Source: CAIQPO01 sp964648275
GTDB lineage: Bacteria; Patescibacteriota; Microgenomatia; UBA1400; MFAQ01
Direction of reading: 5' to 3'
Assembly (NCBI GenBank): GCA_964648275.1
Contig: CAZYOB010000012.1
Location: 1-25,690, forward strand
DNA length: 25,690 nt
The stretch's first letter is position 1. Every line of letters begins with the position of its first letter. The translations under genes and the position numbers were made by a program. Under the pieces are notes generated by a model. It was not told the DNA's origin. It saw only the letters and a program-made list of their open reading frames with translations, and did no database searches. Of the stretch, positions 14,946-21,542 are shown one piece after another.

Positions 14946-14952
14946 TACCCTG

Positions 14953-14967
14953 ATTTTACTGTAAAAT
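14953..14967. promoter_or_regulatory. Palindromic bidirectional promoter
   Basis: ATTTTACTGTAAAAT is a perfect 15-bp palindrome around a central T. Read leftward it gives TAAAAT 7 bp before ATG 14945 (polyprenyl synthase). Read rightward it gives TAAAAT 7 bp before ATG 14975 (pilin 3). Both -10 boxes share one short site, 3 bp apart, so RNA polymerase can face only one way at a time. Confidence 0.65.
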
Positions 14968-14974
14968 AATCTTA

Positions 14975-15301
14975 ATGATCGGTACTGTGTACGCTCAACA
15001 GAATCTAGAAAATCTCTATACTCCAGGGGAAAAGCTTGGAGGTTCTGCTGCCCAAATAGCCACTCTCCTATCTCCCATTCTGAGCAATATCCTCATCTTT
15101 TCCGGCATCTTTGCCTTCTTCGTTATTCTTTTCGCCGGCTTCACTTATATCACTGGCGGAGGAGATAAAAATAAAGTCGCTCAGGCAAGCAATATGCTAA
15201 GCTATGGCATATTAGGGTTAGTGCTGGTAGTCGCCGCCTACCTGATTACCCGCATCATTGGAGCAGTCGTAGGCTTCGACTTCTTAAAACAAACTGTCTA
15301 A
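14975..15301 (+). CDS. VirB2/TrbC-like pilin (pilin 3)
   Basis: 108 residues, first of a six-gene pilin run. The leader is only MIGTVYAQ. A 25-residue linker follows, then helix 1 (ILSNILIFSGIFAFFVILFAGF), the family loop GGGDKNKVAQASNM, and helix 2 (ILGLVLVVAAYLITRIIGAVVG). Such small two-helix proteins polymerise in VirB2/TrbC filaments; in Patescibacteria they are annotated as T4SS pilins. It has a leaderless promoter (14953-14967). Downstream pilins follow with gaps of 0-5 bp. Confidence 0.85.
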   Translation: MIGTVYAQQNLENLYTPGEKLGGSAAQIATLLSPILSNILIFSGIFAFFVILFAGFTYITGGGDKNKVAQASNMLSYGILGLVLVVAAYLITRIIGAVVGFDFLKQTV

Positions 15302-15306
15302 AAAAT

Positions 15307-15672
15307 ATGACTAATATACTCGATCTTATTATTAAACCGGTGTTAGCTCAAGGTTTCGTTGGTGATATAGTCCTCCCCTCTGGTATTCCCTCGGACGTTA
15401 CCAATACAGTTCCTTTTCTCTCCGGCATTGTCCGCTTCATCGTCATTGTTGGTGGTTTATTCACTCTCTGGCAATTTCTTCTTGGGGGTTTCGGTATGAT
15501 CTCCGGTGGTGGAGATAAAGCTAAAGTCGCCGATGCTCAACATAAGATCACCAATGCCATTACCGGACTTGTAGTCATGACGGCCTCTTTCATCATCATT
15601 GGACTGGTCAGCCGCCTCCTCTTCGGTAGCTTCACTGCAATTTTGGTTCCGGAATTACAAACTGTCGAATAA
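15307..15672 (+). CDS. VirB2/TrbC-like pilin (pilin 4)
   Basis: 121 residues. Leader MTNILDLIIKPVLAQ, helix 1 (FIVIVGGLFTLWQFLLGGFGM), loop SGGGDKAKVADAQHKITNA, helix 2 (ITGLVVMTASFIIIGLVSRLL). It starts 5 bp after pilin 3 without a Shine-Dalgarno sequence. The loop is nearly identical to that of pilin 5 (GGDK-x-KVADAQ), pointing to recent duplication. Confidence 0.85.
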   Translation: MTNILDLIIKPVLAQGFVGDIVLPSGIPSDVTNTVPFLSGIVRFIVIVGGLFTLWQFLLGGFGMISGGGDKAKVADAQHKITNAITGLVVMTASFIIIGLVSRLLFGSFTAILVPELQTVE

Positions 15673-16041
15673 ATGATTAATCTCATCAAACCAGCCTACG
15701 CCGCTCCCATTGATCTAGGTGGAGAAATTAAAGGCGTTGGACCTTTTCAAAATCTTCTTGCCGAAGGTGGAGTTGAAACCCAAACAGGCGCCTTTATTTC
15801 AGCACTCGTTGCAACCATCACCGTCGTCGGCGGTCTGGCCTTCCTTGTTTATTTCTTCCTCGGAGCGCTCAAATGGATCACTTCCGGTGGAGACAAAACT
15901 AAAGTCGCCGATGCTCAAGCCTCCATGTCTCAAGGAGCTATTGGACTGATCGCTCTTGTTGCCGCCTATTTCATTATTGGTATTGTCGGTGGAGTGCTCG
16001 GCCTCGACATTCTTAATCCGGTATCAGTATTATTTCCATAA
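15673..16041 (+). CDS. VirB2/TrbC-like pilin (pilin 5)
   Basis: 122 residues. Leader MINLIKPAYAA, a 30-residue linker with GGEIKGVGPFQNL, helix 1 (TVVGGLAFLVYFFLGALKWI), loop SGGDKTKVADAQASMSQG, and helix 2 (AIGLIALVAAYFIIGIVGGVLG). Its ATG directly abuts the TAA of pilin 4, which fixes the start and shows that the short leader is genuine. Confidence 0.86.
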   Translation: MINLIKPAYAAPIDLGGEIKGVGPFQNLLAEGGVETQTGAFISALVATITVVGGLAFLVYFFLGALKWITSGGDKTKVADAQASMSQGAIGLIALVAAYFIIGIVGGVLGLDILNPVSVLFP

Positions 16042-16043
16042 AT

Positions 16044-16388
16044 ATGTTCAAACTCATACCTCAAGCTCTCGCTCAAGAAATCACCAATCCAGCCCTCGGT
16101 GCAGGTGTTCCTACCGAATCTGGAGCCGGTCTGGCCTTTTATATCGCCAACCTCTGGCGCACGATAGTTACTCTGGGCGGAGTTGCCTTCCTTCTTTATT
16201 TCGTCTGGGGAGGTTTCGAGTGGATGATTGCCGGAGGAGACAAAACCAAGATTGAGAGCGCCCAACACAAGATCAGTAGCGCCTTGATCGGTCTCATAGT
16301 TCTTATTGCCTCATACGCCATCACTCTCTTCATTCAAGGGGTCTTCAAAATAAATCTATTAAGGCCGGTCTTCATTAACAACATCTAA
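16044..16388 (+). CDS. VirB2/TrbC-like pilin (pilin 6)
   Basis: 114 residues. Leader MFKLIPQALAQ, linker, helix 1 (IVTLGGVAFLLYFVWGGFEWM), loop AGGDKTKIESAQHKISSA, and helix 2 (LIGLIVLIASYAITLFIQGVF). It starts 2 bp after pilin 5. The leader motif IPQALAQ recurs inside the VirB6-like protein. Confidence 0.86.
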   Translation: MFKLIPQALAQEITNPALGAGVPTESGAGLAFYIANLWRTIVTLGGVAFLLYFVWGGFEWMIAGGDKTKIESAQHKISSALIGLIVLIASYAITLFIQGVFKINLLRPVFINNI

Positions 16389-16390
16389 TA

Positions 16391-16750
16391 ATGAAAAACC
16401 TACTCATTTCCCAAGCGCTTGCGGCCGATACCGTTGTCGATATTGAAACTCCTGCCACCGCCGGTAATTTTTTCGGGTTTACTTGTATTGCAAATCTTGT
16501 ATCCAATATTGTTTCCGTTGCCTTCATTCTCGCCAGTATTGCTTTCTTCGTCTTCCTCGTCTGGGGTGGTATTGAATGGCTTATGTCTGGCGGAGATAAA
16601 GGTAAAATTGAAATGGCTCAGAAAAGAATCACCAGCGCCCTCATAGGCTTGATTATCATTGCTGCTTCATACGCCATCTACAAACTAGTACTCACTTTCA
16701 TCGGAATTGATCTAAATGCTCTTTGCACCACCAACCCCGTCGGACCATAA
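16391..16750 (+). CDS. VirB2/TrbC-like pilin (pilin 7)
   Basis: 119 residues. Leader MKNLLISQALAA, a Cys-containing linker (FTCIANL), helix 1 (SVAFILASIAFFVFLVWGGIEWL), loop SGGDKGKIEMAQKRITSA, helix 2 (LIGLIIIAASYAIYKLVLTFIG), and a tail with a second cysteine (ALCTTNP). The two cysteines could form a disulfide. It starts 2 bp after pilin 6. Helix 1 shares FLVWGGIEW with pilin 8. Confidence 0.86.
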   Translation: MKNLLISQALAADTVVDIETPATAGNFFGFTCIANLVSNIVSVAFILASIAFFVFLVWGGIEWLMSGGDKGKIEMAQKRITSALIGLIIIAASYAIYKLVLTFIGIDLNALCTTNPVGP

Positions 16751-16753
16751 TAG

Positions 16754-16818
16754 TTGACAACTAGCCATAAACTGCAATAATGAATCAGTCGTATAAATAA
16801 TTATTAAAAATTTATAAC
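16754..16818 (+). promoter_or_regulatory. Possible promoters of pilin 8
   Basis: The 72-bp gap between pilins 7 and 8 is AT-rich. It holds a consensus TTGACA (16754-16759) with AATAAT 16 bp later, and a second box TATAAC (16813-16818) ending 4 bp before ATG 16823. The first would give a leader of about 35 nt, the second a leaderless mRNA. Pilin 8 may therefore be expressed apart from, or more strongly than, the rest of the array. Confidence 0.45.
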
Positions 16819-16822
16819 CCAT

Positions 16823-17158
16823 ATGTCCTTGATTCCCCAGGCTTACGCTCAAACGATCGGTATTCCTCAGCCAACCGGTATGCAAATTACCGATATCGGT
16901 AAACTTATTTCCTCTGTGATTTCTCTCGCCTTCATCATTGCAGGTATTTTAGTCTTTGCCTTCCTCGTCTGGGGTGGTATTGAATGGATCACCTCCGGTG
17001 GAGACAAAACCAAAACAGAACAAGCTAGAAATCGTATTACCAACGCTCTCGTCGGTCTTGCTATAGTCGCAGCGTCTTACGCAGTCATGAGACTTATCTC
17101 CTACTTCTTTGGAGTTAACGTCCTCGACGCTGGTACCACCATCCCGAGACCTTTCTAA
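16823..17158 (+). CDS. VirB2/TrbC-like pilin (pilin 8)
   Basis: 111 residues. Leader MSLIPQAYAQ, linker TIGIPQPTGMQITDIGKL, helix 1 (ISLAFIIAGILVFAFLVWGGIEWI), loop SGGDKTKTEQARNRITNA, helix 2 (LVGLAIVAASYAVMRLISYFFG). This is the cleanest example of the family, with its own probable promoter and a terminator after it. That separation from the tight operon suggests it could be the major pilin, which is inference. Confidence 0.86.
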   Translation: MSLIPQAYAQTIGIPQPTGMQITDIGKLISSVISLAFIIAGILVFAFLVWGGIEWITSGGDKTKTEQARNRITNALVGLAIVAASYAVMRLISYFFGVNVLDAGTTIPRPF

Positions 17159-17182
17159 TTTGGATTTTAGTTAACAAGCTCT

Positions 17183-17209
17183 AAGCGGCCACCCGGTCGC
17201 TTTTTGTTT
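17183..17209 (+). terminator. Intrinsic terminator after the pilin 3-8 run
   Basis: AAGCGGCC pairs with GGTCGCTT (one G-U) around loop ACCC, followed by TTTTGTTT. The -10 box of the next gene begins only 4 bp later. Confidence 0.75.
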
Positions 17210-17212
17210 CTG

Positions 17213-17218
17213 TATAAT
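17213..17218 (+). promoter_or_regulatory. -10 box of pilin 9
   Basis: A consensus TATAAT preceded by TG, 6 bp before ATG 17225, so the expected start of transcription falls on the A of the start codon. The upstream terminator hairpin occupies the -35 region, so recognition must rest on the -10 element. Confidence 0.6.
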
Positions 17219-17224
17219 TGAAGT

Positions 17225-17569
17225 ATGTTCACGCTAGTTAAACCTGTTTGCGCCCAAGACTGGACCGGTGCTTGTGTCGGTACTGGTGCCGGTACCGACG
17301 TTGCCACCATCAGAGGAATTGAGTGCGTCATCACTAATCTTTTGCGTTACATCCCTAACGCTCTCGCTCTTGTCGCCGCCTTCATGATCGTTTTGGCCGG
17401 AGTTAAAGTCATCTCTGCCGGAGCCGACCCAAAAGCCTACGCTGCCGCCTGGCAACAACTTACCTGGGCAGTTATCGGTCTCATTCTTCTGGCTGGAGTT
17501 TGGTTGATACTGGTATTCATTGAACGTTTCACCGGAGCCCCGGTCACTCAGTTTGGTATTCCTCAATAA
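17225..17569 (+). CDS. Divergent VirB2/TrbC-like pilin (pilin 9)
   Basis: 114 residues. Leader MFTLVKPVCAQ, then a linker with cysteines (GACVGTG, RGIECV), helix 1 (IPNALALVAAFMIVLAGVKVI), loop AGADPKAYAAAWQQLTWA in place of GGDK, and helix 2 (VIGLILLAGVWLILVFIERF). It is more distant from pilins 3-8 and has its own promoter directly before the exported-protein gene, so it may have a specialised role such as a tip or base subunit. Confidence 0.8.
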   Translation: MFTLVKPVCAQDWTGACVGTGAGTDVATIRGIECVITNLLRYIPNALALVAAFMIVLAGVKVISAGADPKAYAAAWQQLTWAVIGLILLAGVWLILVFIERFTGAPVTQFGIPQ

Positions 17570-17588
17570 TTAATCGGGCTCCTCCAGT

Positions 17589-17594
17589 TATAAT
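17589..17594 (+). promoter_or_regulatory. -10 box of the exported lysozyme-like protein gene
   Basis: A consensus TATAAT 6 bp before the GTG at 17601, with no Shine-Dalgarno sequence. It supports GTG as the true, leaderless start. Confidence 0.55.
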
Positions 17595-17600
17595 TATCTC

Positions 17601-19676
17601 GTGAGGTCACATCTCTTTCATTTCATTATTATTAGTCTTTTTTTTACAATCTCTCCCTCACTGGTATGGGCCCAGCCATCACCCACTCCTCTTCCCACTC
17701 CCACACAAACGCAAGAGACGAACAATCCCTGTGATAATATCGGCAAAGGCTCCGTCTACCCCCCGAACAGTGAGTGTTTCCCCGAGGTCGAAAAGATCGA
17801 GCGACAAATTAATCTTTATCCCCTCTCCTGTATAGGTGCCCCCGAAGTTACCTATACCGATACCTATACCGGTTTCACTCCCCCTACAGTCGTTTCTGTC
17901 CCTGTCTATCACAATCTTTCCGATGCTACTCTCGGTGGTTACGGACCGGATCTCACTACTATGATTAATTCCGCTACTCCGGATAATCTTGCCAAGGTCT
18001 ATCTCTTTAGCGGTCTCTTCGATAAACCATTTTACTCACTGGAAGAAACTCCTCGCGAAGCCTGGCGCACATATTGGCGTCTCCTCACGGCCAAACAACA
18101 GGCCAATGTTAAAGCCGCCTACCTGGATGCCATCAACTCACAACAAAAAAATGTTTTCTGGCATTACTACGACGAAAATGGTAATGATCACGAAACCAAT
18201 GCTCAAAGTCTTCGCGGTAGTCTTCCGGGGTGTTTGAGGTCTGTTCCGGTTTGTGATGAGTTTTCCGAAGAATACCTTGATCTTTCCGAAAGTACCCAAG
18301 ACAAATATGACAGTCTTCAGCCTTATGATTTTGACAACTTGCGAGGTTATATTGTCCAGGGTAGTCAAGTAGCCAGGGAAAATCTTCCTTACCTTGAAGC
18401 TGTTCTCTCCGGTATCTCAGGTGAACGCGGTCTTTTTTCCCATCTCACTCCTTCATGGACTGTCGCCAACCCGGAAAATCTTCCCACTACAACTAATGAA
18501 GGATCTCTCATCTCCCAGGTCATCGCCAGAGCTGCGGGTGTCACCTGTGCCATCCCCCAAAAAGCATACGGACTTCCCGCTCCAAAAACATACCCCACCA
18601 TCTCTACCATCACTCAAGTAGTTTCCGTTCCTGTCACCGCCACCGAGATTAGCACGGAGCCGGATGAATGTGTTGGCCTCTTCTATTTCTGCTCATACTA
18701 TAGCTCTCAATTTTCTTGTGTCAGTAATGGTTGTACCTGGAATAGAGGAGAAACAACGTTTGAGCTGACGGGTACGGCCATGGGTCAACCCCTGGCGGTT
18801 TTAAATAATCCCAAGGTCGACCAGATCACCGATATGGTTCTGGGGAATCCGGATAAAAACATCCCTTCCTTCTTCAAAATGCTTTTGCCTGACTTTGCCC
18901 AAGTCCCCGACAAGAGTATGATCAACGCCCCTACTGTTCAGAACACAACTATTCCTCAAGCCACTGTTCACGGCCCAAGCAACATTTGGAGAGAAAATAA
19001 TCTGGCTCAAGACTCAATGCAAATTCTTCAAAACTGCTGGGCAGTTCCTGCTTCGATCCAAAGATCCAGCAAATGCAGTTCGACCAGAGTAGAGATCGGC
19101 CCCTTCGAATGTCCCACAGATTGTAACCCGGGTATCACTGATGCCAGTACTGCCATGGGTCTAGAAACAACATTCATCGACCTCGCCACTCGTTGGTTGG
19201 GTGTCGGCCATCCAAGAGTAGAAAATTTTGCCACGGTTGTCAATTCTGCCGTTGCCGCTGGAGTTGATCCAGTGTTTGCTTTAACCATATGGCTCAATGA
19301 GTCCAATGCCAGTAACTACGAAGGTATTTGTGAAAGACTCGGAGGAGGTGACCTCTCTTCAGGTTATTGCACCCGAATTCTTGACTTCGGTATTAATCTC
19401 GATGCCATTGCTTCAAATCCCAGCACCGGAGAATATCATTTTGAAGAACAACTCAGTCACTTCCTCGGTCTTCCGGGATATTACGCTTCGGCCTGTGCTA
19501 CACAAATCGAAGAGTCTCAGTGTCCGATGCGTAACTTTATGGCCATGTTCCTCACCGGAAGCTGTGAACCATCCTCTGCCTCTGACGGTTACATGAATCA
19601 TATAAAAATGCTTTATGAAGAATGGCTTGCCCCGGGACTAAATTTCCCCTGTTATCCCACTGCCACAGTCCAATAA
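17601..19676 (+). CDS. Large exported protein with a lysozyme-like C-terminal region
   Basis: A 691-residue exported protein. The signal peptide is 1-24 (cleavage LVWA|Q), followed by a Pro/Thr-rich linker (PSPTPLPTPTQTQ). The middle (about 40-500) is Cys-rich and not recognised. Residues about 515-640 resemble a lysozyme/transglycosylase fold: VENFATVVNSAVAAGVDPVF, then ALTIWLNESNASNYE with E567 in the position of the catalytic glutamate, and later DFGINLDAIASNP. VirB1-type transglycosylases open the wall for T4SS assembly, so this would fit the pilus locus, but the match is by pattern only. It could instead be a surface adhesin. It starts at GTG from its own leaderless promoter and precedes the VirB6-like gene by 30 bp. 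Confidence 0.75.
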   Translation: MRSHLFHFIIISLFFTISPSLVWAQPSPTPLPTPTQTQETNNPCDNIGKGSVYPPNSECFPEVEKIERQINLYPLSCIGAPEVTYTDTYTGFTPPTVVSVPVYHNLSDATLGGYGPDLTTMINSATPDNLAKVYLFSGLFDKPFYSLEETPREAWRTYWRLLTAKQQANVKAAYLDAINSQQKNVFWHYYDENGNDHETNAQSLRGSLPGCLRSVPVCDEFSEEYLDLSESTQDKYDSLQPYDFDNLRGYIVQGSQVARENLPYLEAVLSGISGERGLFSHLTPSWTVANPENLPTTTNEGSLISQVIARAAGVTCAIPQKAYGLPAPKTYPTISTITQVVSVPVTATEISTEPDECVGLFYFCSYYSSQFSCVSNGCTWNRGETTFELTGTAMGQPLAVLNNPKVDQITDMVLGNPDKNIPSFFKMLLPDFAQVPDKSMINAPTVQNTTIPQATVHGPSNIWRENNLAQDSMQILQNCWAVPASIQRSSKCSSTRVEIGPFECPTDCNPGITDASTAMGLETTFIDLATRWLGVGHPRVENFATVVNSAVAAGVDPVFALTIWLNESNASNYEGICERLGGGDLSSGYCTRILDFGINLDAIASNPSTGEYHFEEQLSHFLGLPGYYASACATQIEESQCPMRNFMAMFLTGSCEPSSASDGYMNHIKMLYEEWLAPGLNFPCYPTATVQ

Positions 19677-19691
19677 ACATGTTCACTCATG

Positions 19692-19697
19692 TATAAT
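19692..19697 (+). promoter_or_regulatory. -10 box of the VirB6-like gene
   Basis: A consensus TATAAT preceded by TG, 9 bp before ATG 19707. It overlaps the in-frame ATG at 19689, which therefore cannot be the start if this promoter is used. Confidence 0.55.
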
Positions 19698-19706
19698 CTT
19701 TTGTAT

Positions 19707-21506
19707 ATGCTACGACGCCTGCAAATAGTCTTCTCCATCGCCTTTTTTCTTTTTACATCCCTCTTCATTTTATCTAGACCGGTTCACGCTCAGTTGGGTA
19801 TCGACGACTATCTACAAGCCAGAGATTACCTAGACACTCTTCAGGACACTCTCGATGCGGCTGGCACCACTGCCTACCAAGCCGAGTTTTGTGAACGCCG
19901 TCAGGGAGATCAAATGAATCTGGAAACTTGGTACTCCGGTAAATGTGTAGAAGATTCTCTAAAAGGTGAAGGAGTAGGTTTCTCTGATATTGTTCTTCTC
20001 GATCTCATGGAAAGAGTTCAGGGCAGAGTCGATCCAGAAGAAACACTCTTCGATAAATTGGAAAAAATGGTCAATTTTGTCAGGGAAGCCATCTCCCAGG
20101 GAAAATCGGAAGATGATATCAAATTAGCTCTCTTGGAAAAGAAGACAGATGTTTTTTATGTTAAAGACGGTGGCATTATCGGCTCGGCAGGAAAAGGCAT
20201 GGCCTTTATGATCAACAATCCACCTGCATCCACTAAAAATTACGTAGCCTACATCACTCAAAATCTTCAAAGACACCGGGTTATTCCTCAAGCTCTGGCT
20301 CAGACTGAAACAACCGGATATGGATATTCGGGATTAGGTGCTTTCCTTCCAATCTGGAAAATGTTCAGGAATCTTGCATATATGATATTTGTCATTTTCT
20401 TCATTCTCTATGGTTTCATGATGATGTTCCGCGTCAACATCTCGGCAAAAACTGTCATCACCGTCCAATTGGCTCTACCCAAACTGATCGCCACATTACT
20501 CATGATTACTTTTTCCTATGCCATTGTTGGTTTGATGGTTGATCTTATGTATGTTATTTTCTATGCCTTCATCAGTCTCATGGCCCAACAGAACCTGATC
20601 CTGGCTGAAGGTTGGCTTGTAACCCCGGCCTCTGGACAGCTGGGTGCTCTTCTTTCTTTCGTTGTTAATACTTTTGCTGCCATCCCTGCATCTGCCATCG
20701 GTGTCATCAACCTCATTCTCGGTGGCCCTAGTGTCTTTAGTGCTGCCCTTAGTGTTATCGGTGCCCTCTCGGGCATCGGGCTCATCATCATGCTTATCAT
20801 TGTCATTGCTATCGCCATTTCATACCTCCGCCTCCTCTGGAAATTACTCACTGCATTTTTGAGTGTTATCATCGCCCTGATCACAGCACCTATTGTTCTA
20901 CTTGCCAATGCCATGCCGGGGTCAAACACGTTTGGGAACTGGATGAGAGGCATCTTTGCCAATCTTTCAGTCTTCCCTATCACCATGGTTCTGCTTACCT
21001 TCTCATATATGCTCATGGTTCAACCGATTGTAAATATTGGAGGTCAATATCATGATGGTCCGATCGCTTTCGGTACCAACTTCCTTGAATGGTTCTTCGG
21101 AGTCAAAAGTCTCAACCCGGGAGGATTCCTAATGTATGTTCCTTTTGTTAGTCCACCTCTCTCAGCAGTTGCAGACTTTATGGGCAATGCTCCCGATGCC
21201 ATGCTTGCCCTCTTCGGTATTGCCCTCCTCCTTATGGCCAGTAAATATGTCGATATCGTCCGTGATGCCCTCAAAGTTCCTCCATTCAAATATGGAACTG
21301 CTATTGGCGAAGCGCTTAAGACCGGTGTCGGAATAAATGAACGCGCCGCCATGCAAGGATATTCAGGCATACCCTTTGGAGGTAGAATGTCAAGATCATA
21401 TAAACCAACGCTTACAAGCCCTGATAAGCCCGAATTGCAAGGAACAAGCGGAACTGTACTCAACACTTTCAGAGGATCCCAAAACATTCAAGACGCCAGC
21501 AAATAA
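19707..21506 (+). CDS. Polytopic VirB6/TrbL-like membrane protein
   Basis: A 599-residue protein. It has a signal peptide (MLRRLQIVFSIAFFLF, cleavage PVHA|Q) and an N-terminal soluble domain to about residue 190. Then come a leader-like motif IPQALAQ (193-199) and at least seven hydrophobic helices between about 222 and 530. Its tail is polar (MSRSYKPTLTSPDKPELQG). Size and topology match VirB6/TrbL channel proteins of type IV secretion, which span the inner membrane and help assemble the pilus; there is no direct motif proof. I start at ATG 19707 rather than 19689 because the TATAAT box overlaps the earlier ATG. Residues 193-285 look like an embedded pilin: motif, linker, helix, polar loop, and helix with SYAIVGL. 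It is convergent with the 883-residue gene, 36 bp away. Confidence 0.75.
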   Translation: MLRRLQIVFSIAFFLFTSLFILSRPVHAQLGIDDYLQARDYLDTLQDTLDAAGTTAYQAEFCERRQGDQMNLETWYSGKCVEDSLKGEGVGFSDIVLLDLMERVQGRVDPEETLFDKLEKMVNFVREAISQGKSEDDIKLALLEKKTDVFYVKDGGIIGSAGKGMAFMINNPPASTKNYVAYITQNLQRHRVIPQALAQTETTGYGYSGLGAFLPIWKMFRNLAYMIFVIFFILYGFMMMFRVNISAKTVITVQLALPKLIATLLMITFSYAIVGLMVDLMYVIFYAFISLMAQQNLILAEGWLVTPASGQLGALLSFVVNTFAAIPASAIGVINLILGGPSVFSAALSVIGALSGIGLIIMLIIVIAIAISYLRLLWKLLTAFLSVIIALITAPIVLLANAMPGSNTFGNWMRGIFANLSVFPITMVLLTFSYMLMVQPIVNIGGQYHDGPIAFGTNFLEWFFGVKSLNPGGFLMYVPFVSPPLSAVADFMGNAPDAMLALFGIALLLMASKYVDIVRDALKVPPFKYGTAIGEALKTGVGINERAAMQGYSGIPFGGRMSRSYKPTLTSPDKPELQGTSGTVLNTFRGSQNIQDASK

Positions 21507-21542
21507 AATCTCTTCCAAAAATAAATTAGTATCGTTTGAGCA

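Noticed and set aside
14775..14969. A 64-codon plus-strand frame before pilin 3 as a small gene
   Set aside because: It is antisense to the N-terminus of the polyprenyl synthase and runs over the palindromic promoter.
20561..21487. Two minus-strand frames of 151 and 145 codons within the VirB6-like gene
   Set aside because: They are rich in Arg/Met/Ser with no coherent pattern and mirror a hydrophobic coding region.
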